Source: Plesiomonas shigelloides (GTDB taxonomy: Bacteria > Pseudomonadota > Gammaproteobacteria > Enterobacterales > CAMTGL01). From it: DNA of 64,000 nucleotides. The stretch covers positions 1,054,001 through 1,118,000 of the forward strand of contig NZ_LT575468.1 in assembly GCF_900087055.1 (NCBI RefSeq), written 5' to 3'. The stretch's first letter is position 1, and each line of letters starts with the position of its first letter. A program made the translations under genes and the position numbers. The notes below the pieces were generated by a model, which saw only the letters and a program-made list of their open reading frames with translations, did no database searches and was not told the origin of the DNA. Below are positions 1 to 8,593 of this stretch, one piece after another.

Positions 1-84
1 AGACTGACTGTTCACTTTTTCTGCGCGGCAGAGGCGTGGATACATCCAGAGTGAGCGGTACTTCTCACAGTGATTTAAAGCGTA

Positions 85-100
85 AGAAAACGTTTGCGGT
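85..100. promoter_or_regulatory. PurR box upstream of ghxP
   Basis: Read on the minus strand the 16 bases are ACCGCAAACGTTTTCT, which contains the PurR core GCAAACGTTTTC. The site lies 120 bases before the permease start and just upstream of the best promoter candidate. The same core occurs before purE in this window. Repression by PurR with hypoxanthine or guanine as corepressor is known for the enteric family. Binding here is inferred from the sequence. Confidence 0.75.
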
Positions 101-106
101 GAATTT

Positions 107-135
107 TTGTTCAGTTAATCTGCAATGGCTATACA
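107..135 (+). promoter_or_regulatory. Possible sigma-70 promoter of ghxP
   Basis: TTGTTC at 107-112 and TATACA at 130-135 are separated by 17 bases. The predicted start of transcription is near 142, which leaves a short leader before the start codon at 220. The PurR box would be centred about 49 bases upstream of it. Only moderate matches to consensus. Confidence 0.4.
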
Positions 136-219
136 TATTTTCTGTACATGATATTGTGATGCCGCTTTTAGTTTGTCTCTCTAAATTTTTGCGCAATCGT
201 TTACCTAAGGAACTGGTTC

Positions 220-1587
220 ATGGCAACGAACCCTTCGTCATCCTCCTCGCGTGAGGACGCAACCCGTAGTGCAATGGATAACTATTTTCTGATTTCCGAG
301 CGTGGTAGTTCGGTTCGTCAGGAGATCATTGCCGGCTTAACCACCTTTCTGGCGATGGTGTACTCCATCATCGTTGTACCAAACATGCTGGGCGCAGCTG
401 GCTTTAATCAGGGGGCGGTATTTATTGCTACCTGTTTGGTTGCGGCTTTCGGCTCTTTGCTGATGGGTCTGTGGGCCAAATTGCCGATGGCGATTGGCTG
501 TGCTATCTCGCTGACTGCGTTTACCGCGTTTAGCTTGGTATTGGGACAAAAAATTAGCATCCCTGTAGTGCTGGGGGCGATTTTCTGGATGGGGGTTCTG
601 TTTACCCTGATCAGCGTCACCGGTATTCGTCAGTGGATTTTACGTAACCTGCCGACCGGTATTGCGCACGGTGCGGGCATCGGTATCGGTCTGTTCCTGC
701 TGCTGATTGCGGCGGACAGCGTGCATCTGGTGGTGAAAAACCCTAATGCCGGTCTGCCAGTGCAGTTTGGTGAGTTTACCTCTTTCCCCGTGATCATGAG
801 TCTGCTGGGTCTGTCTGCGATTTTTGGTTTGGAGCGCCGCCGCGTACCGGGCGGGATCCTGATGGTGATTATCGCTATCTCCATTCTGGGGCTGATTTTC
901 GATCCGAATGTGAAGTTCAACGGTTTCTTCGCCATGCCAAACCTGTCTAGCGAAGGTGGTGCGTTGATTGGCCAGTTTGATTTGATGGGCGCATTGAGCC
1001 CGCTGGTGATCCCAAGTGTGCTGGCATTGGTGATGACGGCGGTATTTGATGCCACCGGTACGATTCGTGCGGTAGCCGGTCAAGCTAATCTGCTGAACGA
1101 GCGTGGCCATATCATCAATGGCGGTAAAGCGCTGACGGCTGACTCTGTCAGCAGTATTTTCTCCAGCTTTGTGGGCGCGGCACCGGCTGCGGTTTATATC
1201 GAATCTGCCGCCGGTACGGCTGCGGGCGGTAAAACCGGTCTGACGGCGACAGTGGTCGGCGTGCTGTTCCTGCTGATGATTTTCTTGTCACCGCTGAGCT
1301 ACTTAGTGCCATCCTACGCAACGGCGCCGGCGCTGATGTACGTGGGTCTGCTGATGCTGAGCAATGTGGCTAAGCTGGATTTCAGTGACTATGTGGATGC
1401 GCTGTCTGGTCTGCTGTGCGCGGTATTTATCGTACTGACCTGTAACATCGTAACCGGTATAATGCTGGGCTTTGCGTCACTGGTCATTGGCCGTATTTTT
1501 GCTGGTGAGTTTAAGAAGCTTAACCTTGGCACTGTCATCATCGCCATCGCGTTAGTGGTGTTCTACGCAGGTGGCTGGGCTATCTAA
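220..1587 (+). CDS. ghxP: Guanine/hypoxanthine permease (NCS2, AzgA-like), GhxP type
   Basis: A 455-residue polytopic inner-membrane protein that should import guanine and hypoxanthine with protons for purine salvage. The sequence follows E. coli GhxP (YjcD) closely as I recall it. Shared segments include the N-terminal [17 protein letters not shown] motif, the [14 protein letters not shown] helix, the [17 protein letters not shown] loop around residues 280-295 and the [20 protein letters not shown] substrate-site region. The C-terminus FYAGGWAI is also the same. The ATG at 220 is preceded by AAGG with a 9-base gap. The gene stands alone, with a PurR box upstream, which fits a purine transporter. 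Which purine is preferred cannot be read from the sequence. Confidence 0.9.
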   Translation: MATNPSSSSSREDATRSAMDNYFLISERGSSVRQEIIAGLTTFLAMVYSIIVVPNMLGAAGFNQGAVFIATCLVAAFGSLLMGLWAKLPMAIGCAISLTAFTAFSLVLGQKISIPVVLGAIFWMGVLFTLISVTGIRQWILRNLPTGIAHGAGIGIGLFLLLIAADSVHLVVKNPNAGLPVQFGEFTSFPVIMSLLGLSAIFGLERRRVPGGILMVIIAISILGLIFDPNVKFNGFFAMPNLSSEGGALIGQFDLMGALSPLVIPSVLALVMTAVFDATGTIRAVAGQANLLNERGHIINGGKALTADSVSSIFSSFVGAAPAAVYIESAAGTAAGGKTGLTATVVGVLFLLMIFLSPLSYLVPSYATAPALMYVGLLMLSNVAKLDFSDYVDALSGLLCAVFIVLTCNIVTGIMLGFASLVIGRIFAGEFKKLNLGTVIIAIALVVFYAGGWAI

Positions 1588-1605
1588 GTCTGTGCTGTCA
1601 GTTTG

Positions 1606-1630
1606 GTGGCCGCATTAAGTTCGCGGCCAC
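1606..1630 (+). other. Hairpin just after ghxP
   Basis: GTGGCCGC and GCGGCCAC form an 8-bp stem with a 9-base loop 19 bases after the permease stop codon. No T-run follows, so it is not a classical terminator. It may stabilise the mRNA 3' end. Confidence 0.4.
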
Positions 1631-1766
1631 TGCGTACTGAGTGCGACGACGGCAATAAGGCGATAAGGTAACACCGTGGCAGCGAGATAGAGCGCCATGC
1701 ACTTTACCAAACACAGTCTTTCCAAGCTTTGTCTTACAAAGTGCCGCGAGTCGAACAATAGATAGC

Positions 1767-1802
1767 AAAAAGGGGCGTACACATCGTGTGCGCCCCTTTT
1801 TT
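1767..1802 (+). terminator. Rho-independent terminator after ghxP
   Basis: GGGGCG pairs with CGCCCC, with extra inner pairs (ACAC/GTGT). The stem is flanked by a 5-base A-run and a 6-base T-run, so it could work in both directions for the convergent genes ghxP and the small membrane protein at 1868. Confidence 0.8.
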
Positions 1803-1867
1803 ACGTCATTCACGCACGGCATGAAGACTTAAGATAATATCGCGTTAGGCTGAGTGGATGATGGTCG

Positions 1868-2155
1868 TTATTCACTGACTTCGCTAGTGGCGTCTTTATA
1901 CAGCTTGGATAACAAATCTTTGCTGATAAAGAAAACCAACAGCGGCAGGAGCACCAATAATACCAGTACACTGATCCGCGCTAGCCAAAATGGCATTTGG
2001 AAATTAAAGACCAGTGCAAAAGTCAGCCATTTGACAGTGTCCCAGATATCAATGAGCAGTGTTTCACTGCTTGTCTGCTTAATCAGGCCCAGCATAAGTA
2101 CAATCAGAACAAATGCTGCAATGCTTGATACCACAGGAATCCAATACTTTTTCAC
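1868..2155 (-). CDS. Small hydrophobic membrane protein of unknown function
   Basis: A 95-residue protein starting at GTG (2155), with AAGGA six bases upstream. The open frame continues farther upstream to 2281, but that extension has no good ribosome site. Residues 5-25 and 68-90 are strongly hydrophobic, and a third segment (about 43-58) is amphipathic, so two or three membrane passes are likely. A charged tail, KLYKDATSEVSE, ends the protein. I do not recognise a family. It is transcribed toward ghxP and shares the terminator region. It could be a small inner-membrane accessory protein, but nothing shows a partner. Confidence 0.5.
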   Translation of the reverse strand: MKKYWIPVVSSIAAFVLIVLMLGLIKQTSSETLLIDIWDTVKWLTFALVFNFQMPFWLARISVLVLLVLLPLLVFFISKDLLSKLYKDATSEVSE

Positions 2156-3143
2156 AAGATGTCCTTGGCCTGTCGAATGTAACACGAGCCGAATTTTAAC
2201 CCGATTGGCGCACGTAATGCTAAAGTTTTTTTGCAAAATGTTTCCATCGGTTTTGAGATGCGTATCAAACAATGGCTTCATCTGTCAGCGAATTATGAAA
2301 AAAACAATGCAAATTAATGCGTTACGATTGTCTTTTTTATGCAGCATAAAAGAGTTATTTTTATTTATCATACAAATAAAATCGGTTCGCTGTTACGTTT
2401 TTAGCCTGCTATGGGGTGTCGTCCCGATGTCAAACTGCACGTATTTAGTGCATTGCTTTCTTTTCTTCTCGAGTGGGTTTGGAATTACGTTGAGGTTAGA
2501 GTGTGGCAATAATTCCATCCTGAAATAATTTCTATTTTTGTTATCTCCTTATCCTTGAGATTATTTGTTGAGGTTTGTTTTTCGAACCCTGCGCATTTCA
2601 GTATTACTGAATAATACCCACGGTGATGCTTTTAGTTTTTTACTCATATATGTCGAGTGTTTATTCATAGAATCTGAGAAATTGTCGATGTATTGGCGAC
2701 CATGGGAAATTCCCTGCTAATACCATGGTTCTCTTAACAAGAAAGATCAGGAAGTCAGTGGTAAATGTTGCAGCAGAGTATGAGTGATATGTATTGTCGA
2801 GGTATCCATCTTATCGTTGCGAGAAAGATGATATTTTATGCGCGTTACAGACACAGAACAAAAATGATTCATGGCTAACATCATCGTTGAAGTTTCAAGT
2901 ATTTAACCACCATTGGCTATGAATGTGTGCGCATAACTGTTTCAGAAATTCAATGAGTGTTTCTATCGGCAAGTCGGTGTGGAAACCGCGCTCCTGTCTG
3001 GATGAAAAATGTACCCGCGGGTGTGCTAAACCTAGCGAATCAGCTAAAAAAAGCTTATGATTTCGCCGTTTGATGCACAAAGAAACTGTGCACAAAGAGT
3101 TATGTACAAATAAATATGTATAAAAAACGAGGAACAAAGAGCT
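2156..3143. other. AT-rich region with no convincing gene
   Basis: About 990 bases between the small membrane protein and arfA. Open frames on both strands (for example 2895-3137 minus) have poor starts and low-complexity composition and match no family I know. Composition is visibly richer in A and T than the neighbouring genes. It may carry promoters for the divergent genes or an unrecognised small RNA. I could not define either. Confidence 0.4.
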
Positions 3144-3144
3144 A

Positions 3145-3166
3145 TGCGCAAAATGCGCAGTTTTTT
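3145..3166 (+). other. Terminator-like hairpin in the arfA leader
   Basis: TGCGCA, AAA, TGCGCA is followed by G and six T, directly ahead of the arfA ribosome site (GAGG at 3169-3172). It has the shape of a short intrinsic terminator or attenuator. The 6-bp stem is weak. The same bases also encode a possible 15-codon upstream frame starting at ATG 3144 that overlaps the arfA start. Confidence 0.35.
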
Positions 3167-3180
3167 ACGAGGTGACTGTT

Positions 3181-3354
3181 ATGACGAATAAAGTGGAAAC
3201 CGGTAGAGGTAAAATTCAAGACAACGCGCTCAAAGCACTGGTAACAGGTCCTGTGTTTCAGCAGCGAGTAGAGCGTAATCGTAAAGGGAAAGGCGCTTAC
3301 CAGCGCAAAGAGAAACATGCGCGTGGTTGGGAGGCCAGCCGTAAATTACACTGA
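3181..3354 (+). CDS. arfA: Alternative ribosome-rescue factor ArfA
   Basis: A 57-residue basic protein that rescues ribosomes stalled on mRNAs without a stop codon by recruiting release factor RF2. It backs up the tmRNA system. The segments [33 protein letters not shown] and GWEAS match the conserved ArfA core. The ATG at 3181 has GAGG at 8 bases. An in-frame GTG at 3172 is less likely. Unlike E. coli ArfA there is no hydrophobic C-terminal tail after the core: the frame ends at RKLH. The last codons and the stop lie inside a long hairpin (3329-3383), the known way this family makes its own message non-stop. Confidence 0.9.
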   Translation: MTNKVETGRGKIQDNALKALVTGPVFQQRVERNRKGKGAYQRKEKHARGWEASRKLH

Positions 3355-3383
3355 GATGGCAGTGTATTTACGCCTGACCTCCC
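3329..3383 (+). promoter_or_regulatory. Long hairpin spanning the arfA stop codon (likely RNase III site)
   Basis: GGGAGG pairs with CCTCCC, CAG with CTG, CGTAAAT with ATTTACG and ACACTG with CAGTGT. There are two mismatches, one bulged T and a 6-base loop. The TGA stop (3352-3354) sits at the loop. No T-run follows, so this is not an intrinsic terminator. In E. coli arfA mRNA, RNase III cuts such a stem so that ArfA is made from a stop-less message and is degraded through tmRNA tagging unless tmRNA fails. The sequence shows the structure. The cleavage is inference. Confidence 0.8.
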
Positions 3384-3394
3384 GATAACACGAA

Positions 3395-3817
3395 TTATGC
3401 GCGGGTCATGATAAATTCAGGATGGCCGGTATACATGTTCACTTGTTCACCTTGAATGGTGAAACCATGCTTTTTGTATAAACGCACGGCATCGAAATTT
3501 TGCGCGTAGACGGTCAAATGCAGGTCGTCTTGCTGGGCGATCGCATGTTGCAGCAGCTCAGAGCCGATCCCGTTTTGCTGATGTTTGGGATCGACAAACA
3601 GCGCCGCCAGTTTATTTTCCAGCAGGCTGTAAAAGCCTTTCACCTCATCGTCCTCACAATAGACCCATGTTGAGGATGCAGGCAGATAGTCATTGCGTAC
3701 GGTATCAATCTTACTGTGCCAGTAATCCGGCTCGACAAAATCGTGTGCATCAATCGATGCGGCCAGCCACAGATTAATGACGGTATTCATATCGTCGGCA
3801 GTAAACGCTCTAATCAT
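3395..3817 (-). CDS. GNAT-family N-acetyltransferase, YiaC-like
   Basis: A protein of about 140 residues with a single GNAT fold. The acetyl-CoA loop is seen as the Q/R-x-x-G-x-G/A element QQNGIGSELLQHA, and the final strand-helix as NFDAVRLYKKHGF. It resembles the small E. coli acetyltransferases YiaC and YjaB (shared pattern LWLxAS, YW, FVDPxxxxxGIG). Those acetylate protein lysines, so a peptide or small amine is a plausible substrate. The start at 3817 has AAGGA about 10 bases upstream. An in-frame ATG at 3847 would add ten residues but lacks a ribosome site. The gene converges on arfA. Confidence 0.75.
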   Translation of the reverse strand: MIRAFTADDMNTVINLWLAASIDAHDFVEPDYWHSKIDTVRNDYLPASSTWVYCEDDEVKGFYSLLENKLAALFVDPKHQQNGIGSELLQHAIAQQDDLHLTVYAQNFDAVRLYKKHGFTIQGEQVNMYTGHPEFIMTRA

Positions 3818-3970
3818 CTCGGTCAGGTCCTTTGCTGTGATGGGCATGTTGGCAGTGTAACAAGCTCGCTACGCGTTTTGCTGTGATGGATATCTCGCAA
3901 CTTAATCGATTCAGCCGATTTTTATACCAATTCGGAGTAAGAATGCCGGTCAGGTCACAGGATAAAGTGA

Positions 3971-3992
3971 TAGACCGCCGAATGGCGGTCTA
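3971..3992 (-). terminator. Hairpin downstream of purK
   Basis: TAGACCGCC, GAAT, GGCGGTCTA is a perfect 9-bp stem about 90 bases beyond the purK stop. The T content after it on the minus strand is weak, so termination may be partial. Confidence 0.5.
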
Positions 3993-4083
3993 GAGAGTGT
4001 GAGCTATAGGCAAATCCGTGCTTATTCGGTCGCATATCATCGCCGGCAACATACGCGGTTACGCTGTGCTGGCAGTGAGCGAG

Positions 4084-5151
4084 TTAGCGCAATTGCTGCT
4101 GCGCCCAAGCCAGTCCGCTTTGGTATTCCTCAGGCAGAAGCGGTTGTAACGCTTGCAGCGCCGCGCACAGCTGCTGTGGCTCAGGGTGGGTCAAATTGAT
4201 GTGACCCAGTTTGCGTCCGGCGCGCACTTCTTTGCCGTACCAGTGCAGACGGGCCAGCGGCACGCTCAGCCAGTCAGTATTGAGCGCTGTGCCAATCAGA
4301 TTGATCATCACGGCTGGCGCACTGACGACCGGTGTCGGCAGCGGTAAGTCTTGCAGGGCGCGGACATGCAGCTCGAACTGGCTGGCGGATGCGCCTGCTT
4401 GTGTCCAGTGGCCACTGTTGTGTACGCGCGGCGCCAACTCATTGATCAACAACTGATCGCCCAGCACAAAGCATTCCATCGCCATCACGCCAACGTACTC
4501 GAGTGCATGCATCAGGCTGCCCAACATCTGCTCGGCTTGGCGCTGCAAATATGCAGGGATGTGCTCAGGGCGCGCGACGCTAGCGCGCAAGATCCCGTCT
4601 TGGTGCAGATTGCACGTCAGTGGATAGAACACGCACTGACCATCGCGACTGCGCGCACCGACTAACGACACTTCCGACTCAAACGGGATCATCTGCTCGA
4701 CAATGCAAGCACCGTACATCTCGGTTGGGAAACTGTCGATATTTTGGGCATGGATCCGCCACTGACCGCGGCCGTCATAACCACCGGTACGGCGTTTGAC
4801 CATCACGGTGTCGCCCAAACGGGCAAACAGCGCAGGCCAATCGTGCGGCGTGTCGAGGGCTTGCCACGGTGAAGTGGCTAATTGCAGACTATCGATCAGC
4901 TGCTTTTGGGTTTGCCGATCAGCCAAGCGCGGGAAGGTGTGTGGATTGACAAAGCCAGGGTGCTGGCTCAGCGCGCGGGTCAGTGGAGTATCTGGCCACT
5001 GTTCAATCTCGGCGGAGATCATCGCGTTGTCTGGCAGCTGCGGTGGGGTGTCATCAAACCCGCACGGAGTGACCGAGATGGCAAGCGGCGCGGCCGCTTG
5101 CTGTAGCATGTTGCCGAGTTGGCCGTTACCTAAAACCCAAACCGGTTTCAT
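4084..5151 (-). CDS. purK: N5-carboxyaminoimidazole ribonucleotide synthase PurK
   Basis: A 355-residue ATP-grasp enzyme that uses ATP and bicarbonate to convert AIR to N5-CAIR in de novo purine synthesis. The N-terminus [13 protein letters not shown] is the PurK nucleotide-like loop. [14 protein letters not shown] (about residues 138-151) is the ATP-grasp glycine loop. [25 protein letters not shown] carries the metal-binding Glu and Asn. Length is normal for the family. Its ATG overlaps the purE stop by 4 bases (ATGA), so the two genes are translationally coupled and share the PurR-controlled promoter upstream of purE. Confidence 0.95.
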   Translation of the reverse strand: MKPVWVLGNGQLGNMLQQAAAPLAISVTPCGFDDTPPQLPDNAMISAEIEQWPDTPLTRALSQHPGFVNPHTFPRLADRQTQKQLIDSLQLATSPWQALDTPHDWPALFARLGDTVMVKRRTGGYDGRGQWRIHAQNIDSFPTEMYGACIVEQMIPFESEVSLVGARSRDGQCVFYPLTCNLHQDGILRASVARPEHIPAYLQRQAEQMLGSLMHALEYVGVMAMECFVLGDQLLINELAPRVHNSGHWTQAGASASQFELHVRALQDLPLPTPVVSAPAVMINLIGTALNTDWLSVPLARLHWYGKEVRAGRKLGHINLTHPEPQQLCAALQALQPLLPEEYQSGLAWAQQQLR

Positions 5152-5642
5152 GCCTCCTCCCGCGGATCGGGGTTATTGAGTACCGCGTCAGTTTGCGCGT
5201 CGCGCCAGGCTTGCAGACGCGTGCGCAGTGCTTGATCGTGCAGTGCCAGAATTTGTGCCGCCAGCAAACCGGCATTGGCGGCACCCGCAGTGCCGATGGC
5301 GAGCGTGGCAACTGGAATGCCTTTGGGCATTTGTACAATCGACAGCAAGCTGTCTAACCCGTTTAAGCTGGCGCTTTTGACCGGCACACCCAGCACCGGT
5401 AACACGGTTTTTGATGCCAGCATACCCGGCAAGTGCGCAGCACCACCGGCGCCAGCAATGATCACCTGAAAGCCCGCGGCAGCAGCGTTACCGGCAAAAT
5501 CCATCAGTTTATCGGGGGTGCGGTGGGCGGAGATGACTTCGGTGTGAAACGGAATGTCCAGTGCAGTTAAGATATCAGCGGCGGCTTGCATGGTAGCCCA
5601 GTCGCTTTTAGAACCCATAACAACAGCAACGTTAGGTTGCAT
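5148..5642 (-). CDS. purE: N5-CAIR mutase PurE
   Basis: A 164-residue class I PurE that converts N5-CAIR to CAIR, the next step after PurK. The typical [12 protein letters not shown] nucleotide motif lies at residues 7-18, SAHRTPD near 40 carries the catalytic His, and [12 protein letters not shown] lies at about 66-77. The ATG at 5642 has CAGGAG nine bases upstream. An open extension to 5768 runs through the promoter and PurR box and is not coding. It is the first gene of the purEK operon. Confidence 0.95.
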   Translation of the reverse strand: MQPNVAVVMGSKSDWATMQAAADILTALDIPFHTEVISAHRTPDKLMDFAGNAAAAGFQVIIAGAGGAAHLPGMLASKTVLPVLGVPVKSASLNGLDSLLSIVQMPKGIPVATLAIGTAGAANAGLLAAQILALHDQALRTRLQAWRDAQTDAVLNNPDPREEA

Positions 5643-5749
5643 GGTTGAAAACTCCTGTAATCCGGTACTCATTGGGATGCTGACCAGGGTTGTCGCTGGT
5701 GTGCGAGGACAACCACTGCGGGCGGCAAGAATAACATGAACTGCAGATG

Positions 5750-5765
5750 AGGAAAACGTTTGCGT
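5750..5765. promoter_or_regulatory. PurR box of the purEK operon
   Basis: On the minus strand the site is ACGCAAACGTTTTCCT, a near-perfect match to the PurR consensus, 108 bases upstream of the purE start. In enteric bacteria purEK is a classical PurR target. The site lies between purE and the divergently transcribed acyltransferase gene, but farther from the latter's start (5903). Confidence 0.85.
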
Positions 5766-5902
5766 CACTGCGTGCGCAAAGCGAAAATTTGTGACGGAGG
5801 TCGGATCAGATCGGCAGAAACGGCGTCAACAGTGGGTTTTAAAGGGATTAGCCGTATAATGTGCGTCAGTATGATGGATAACAATAACGAACATAAACAA
5901 TA

Positions 5903-7051
5903 ATGAGCCAGACCAACAATGAACTTTTTGCCGACATCCGCCCGTATCATGATGCGGAAGTCGCGCCGGTCTTAGCCGGCATCCTCAGTGATGATGAATT
6001 TATTCATGCTATCTGCCGTTTTCGCTATCCGCGGTTGTCGCGTTGGGCCGGCTGGTTGCTGAAACCGGTAGTGCGTTATGTACTGCAGCAGCGTGCGCGT
6101 AATATCACCAGCGTGCGGGCGTTCCAACAAATTGTTGAACGCTATATGCAGCACATGATTGATACCACCACCGATGGTGTGACCTACAGCGGCTTGGAAA
6201 ATCTCACTCCGGGTGAGTCGTATCTGTTTATCTCCAACCACCGCGATATTGCGATGGATCCAGCGCTGGTGAACTGGGGCTTGTACCATAATGGCCATGA
6301 CACGGTGCGCATTGCAATCGGCGATAACTTGCTGCGTAAACCGTATGCCTCCGACATTATGCGTCTGAATAAGAGCTTTATCGTGAAGCGTTCGGCCAAA
6401 GGCGTGCGTGAGATGTTGGCCGCGTTTACCGAGTTGTCCGCGTATATTCGCCACTCTTTGGATGAGAAGCAGTCGATTTGGATTGCTCAAAAAGAAGGGC
6501 GCGCGAAAGACGGTAATGATCAGACGGATCCTGCGATTTTGAAAATGTTCTATATGAACGGCAAAAAGCAACAGATCCCGATGGCGGACTATTTTCGCAG
6601 TCTGAATATCGTGCCGGTGGCCATTTCTTATGAATATGATGCCGGCGAAGTGGAGAAGGCGGCGGAGCTGGCGCAAAAGGCGCGCGGTGAGACCTATGTT
6701 AAAGCCGAATTCGAAGACTTAGACAGCATTGTGAAAGGGATTGTCGGCTATAAAGGTCGGGTGCAGGTGTCATTTGGCCCGGTGATGCGCGAAGAGATGA
6801 ACTCACCGGAAGAGTTGGCGGCGTGGATAGACCAGCATATTACTGAGCAATATCATCTGTTCCCATCCAATTTATTGGCGGCCGGGATCAGCGATGAGAT
6901 CAGCGTAGAAAAGCAGCAAGAATTTGCGATGCGCATGAGTCAGGTGCCAGCTGAATTGCGTGAGCGAGTAGAGCGTTGTTATGCCTTGCCCGCCTGCAAG
7001 CAGCGCGGTTTGCCATTGCCACCGGAGCCACATGACGAAAGCGCCGCATGA
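5903..7051 (+). CDS. PlsC-like 1-acyl-glycerol-3-phosphate acyltransferase family protein
   Basis: A 382-residue protein with a lysophospholipid acyltransferase domain. SNHRDIAMDP at 111-120 is motif I, with His113 and Asp119 as the likely catalytic pair. The spacing is H-x5-D rather than the usual H-x4-D. KEGRAKDG (198-200 is EGR) is the phosphate-binding motif III. An N-terminal helical region of about 90 residues and a C-terminal extension of about 120 residues make it longer than ordinary PlsC. No signal peptide or clear membrane helix is seen. It probably transfers an acyl chain to a lysophosphatidic acid-like acceptor, but the real substrate is unknown. No good ribosome site precedes ATG 5903. 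It is followed by a strong terminator. Confidence 0.75.
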   Translation: MSQTNNELFADIRPYHDAEVAPVLAGILSDDEFIHAICRFRYPRLSRWAGWLLKPVVRYVLQQRARNITSVRAFQQIVERYMQHMIDTTTDGVTYSGLENLTPGESYLFISNHRDIAMDPALVNWGLYHNGHDTVRIAIGDNLLRKPYASDIMRLNKSFIVKRSAKGVREMLAAFTELSAYIRHSLDEKQSIWIAQKEGRAKDGNDQTDPAILKMFYMNGKKQQIPMADYFRSLNIVPVAISYEYDAGEVEKAAELAQKARGETYVKAEFEDLDSIVKGIVGYKGRVQVSFGPVMREEMNSPEELAAWIDQHITEQYHLFPSNLLAAGISDEISVEKQQEFAMRMSQVPAELRERVERCYALPACKQRGLPLPPEPHDESAA

Positions 7052-7127
7052 AAAAAGCGCCGCGTGCAGAATAGCGCAATGTAGAACTCGCTAGGCGCAA
7101 CATCGGAATACGTAGGTAGACATAAAT

Positions 7128-7155
7128 CGGGCTCAATGAGCCCGTTTTGCTTTTC
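7128..7155 (+). terminator. Terminator after the acyltransferase gene
   Basis: CGGGCTC, AAT, GAGCCCG forms a 7-bp stem followed by TTTTGCTTTT, 77 bases after the stop codon. Confidence 0.8.
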
Positions 7156-7251
7156 TACTGTTTGGCAGAGATTCGGTGTGCGGACATCACGCTTAGGGCA
7201 ACGACCGAGTAGTGCAGGCGTGAGCGATAAAACGCGGGGCGGCGCGGGTTA

Positions 7252-7989
7252 TTAGTTGCGCGGCGCAAAAGGCAGCACGTCGAGGCGCACCCCATCAGGG
7301 CTGACACGCAGCATCGAGCCTTGCTGATACCAATCACCTAGCACAATACGTTCGGCGGGCTCGCCATCTAATTGCCAGTGATGGATATGTGGGCGATGGG
7401 TGTGGCCGTGAATCAAGCGGCGCACGCCGGCGCTGCGTAGCGCGTTATCCACGCTGCTGGCATTCACATCCATGATGGACGCACTTTTTTGCTGGTTGTG
7501 ACGGCTGCTTTGTTGGCGCATTTTCGCGCCGATCCGTTGCCGCCAGCTAAGCGGTAAGCGGCGGAACAGCCATTGTAACCACGGCAGATGGACACGCTGA
7601 CGAAAGCGTTGATAGGCTTCATCGTCGGTGCAGAATGTATCGCCATGGGCAATCAGTGTCGGGGTGCCGTACAGGTCAATCACGGCAGTTTCCGGCAGCA
7701 GGATCATGCGGCAGCGGCGCGCGTAGGCCTCACCGAGCAGAAAGTCTCGGTTGCCATGAATAAAGTACACCGGGATCCCCTGCTGGTGCAGGTGCAAAAA
7801 GGCCTCAGCCACTTGCTGCTGCAATGGGGTCTCTTCGTCGTCGCCGATCCAATATTCGAACAGATCGCCTAGCACATACAAGGCATCGGCAGCCGGAGCC
7901 TTATGTTGCAGGAAATCTAGCAGGGCCGCCGTGATCTCGGGCTGGGCCTCGCTTAGGTGTAAATCAGCAATAAACAACGTCGTACGCAT
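7252..7989 (-). CDS. lpxH: UDP-2,3-diacylglucosamine diphosphatase LpxH
   Basis: A 245-residue calcineurin-like metallophosphoesterase that cleaves UDP-2,3-diacylglucosamine to lipid X in lipid A synthesis, at the inner face of the inner membrane. The metal ligands are visible: D9 and H11 (ADLHLSE), D42 (GDLFEYWIGDD), N80 (HGNRDFLLG), H115 (AHGDTFCTDD) and GHTHRPHIH near 195-203. Length and motif order are typical. It follows ppiB on the same strand with a hairpin in the 109-base gap. The order ppiB-lpxH before purEK is the enteric arrangement, but here the acyltransferase gene separates lpxH from purEK. Confidence 0.95.
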   Translation of the reverse strand: MRTTLFIADLHLSEAQPEITAALLDFLQHKAPAADALYVLGDLFEYWIGDDEETPLQQQVAEAFLHLHQQGIPVYFIHGNRDFLLGEAYARRCRMILLPETAVIDLYGTPTLIAHGDTFCTDDEAYQRFRQRVHLPWLQWLFRRLPLSWRQRIGAKMRQQSSRHNQQKSASIMDVNASSVDNALRSAGVRRLIHGHTHRPHIHHWQLDGEPAERIVLGDWYQQGSMLRVSPDGVRLDVLPFAPRN

Positions 7990-8045
7990 AATCCGGTTTC
8001 ATCAACCTGTCTTCACAGGGGAGTTATCAGGTAAAGCTCGAAAGT

Positions 8046-8070
8046 AACAGGGGGCATTACGCCCCCTGTT
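8046..8070 (-). terminator. Hairpin between ppiB and lpxH
   Basis: A perfect 10-bp stem (AACAGGGGGC / GCCCCCTGTT) with a 5-base loop lies 29 bases after ppiB. On the minus strand it is followed by ACTTT only, so it is at best a partial terminator that could lower lpxH expression relative to ppiB. Confidence 0.5.
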
Positions 8071-8098
8071 TATAATATCGGCAACAGTAACAGAAAAA

Positions 8099-8593
8099 TT
8101 ACTCGCTGACAGTCACGCTGTTGATGATCACTTCATCACGTGGCACGTCTTGGTGGTAGCCGTAAGAGCCGGTAGAAACGCCTTTGATCTTGTCAACCAC
8201 GTCCATACCTTCAACCACTTCACCGAACACGCAGTAACCCCAACCGTCACGGTTTTCCGCGCGGAAGTTCAGGAAATCGTTGTCAGCAACGTTGATGAAG
8301 AACTGGGAAGAGGCTGAGTGCGGATCCATAGTACGTGCCATGGCGATGGTGCCACGCTTGTTCTTCAGGCCGTTGTTAGCTTCGTTTTTGATGCTGGCTT
8401 TGGTCTCTTTCTCAACCATCCCAGGCTCCATGCCGCCGCCTTGGATCATGAAACCGTCGATCACGCGGTGGAAAATGGTGTTGTTGTAGAAACCTTCACG
8501 GCAGTAGTCTTCAAAGTTCTTGGCAGTGATCGGTGCCTTTTCGTGGTTCAGTTGCAGAACGATGTCGCCGTGGTTGGTGTGCAAAGTGATCAT
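8099..8593 (-). CDS. ppiB: Cytoplasmic peptidyl-prolyl isomerase B (cyclophilin)
   Basis: A 164-residue cyclophilin without signal peptide that speeds cis-trans isomerisation of proline peptide bonds in the cytoplasm. [14 protein letters not shown] carries the catalytic Arg and the FM-Q substrate contacts. [17 protein letters not shown] and [18 protein letters not shown] complete the fold. The ATG at 8593 has AAAGGA nine bases upstream and gives exactly the E. coli PpiB length. The longer frame to 8725 is promoter sequence. It is divergent from cysS, as in enteric bacteria. Confidence 0.95.
   Translation of the reverse strand: MITLHTNHGDIVLQLNHEKAPITAKNFEDYCREGFYNNTIFHRVIDGFMIQGGGMEPGMVEKETKASIKNEANNGLKNKRGTIAMARTMDPHSASSQFFINVADNDFLNFRAENRDGWGYCVFGEVVEGMDVVDKIKGVSTGSYGYHQDVPRDEVIINSVTVSE

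Noticed and set aside
1854-2528. 224-residue plus-strand frame opposite the small membrane protein
   Set aside because: It lies antisense to a protein with better ribosome site and hydrophobic pattern, and its sequence is Cys/Ser-rich and irregular.
2895-3137. 80-residue minus-strand frame between the small membrane protein and arfA
   Set aside because: No ribosome site, mixed composition and no family resemblance. It overlaps the probable arfA promoter.
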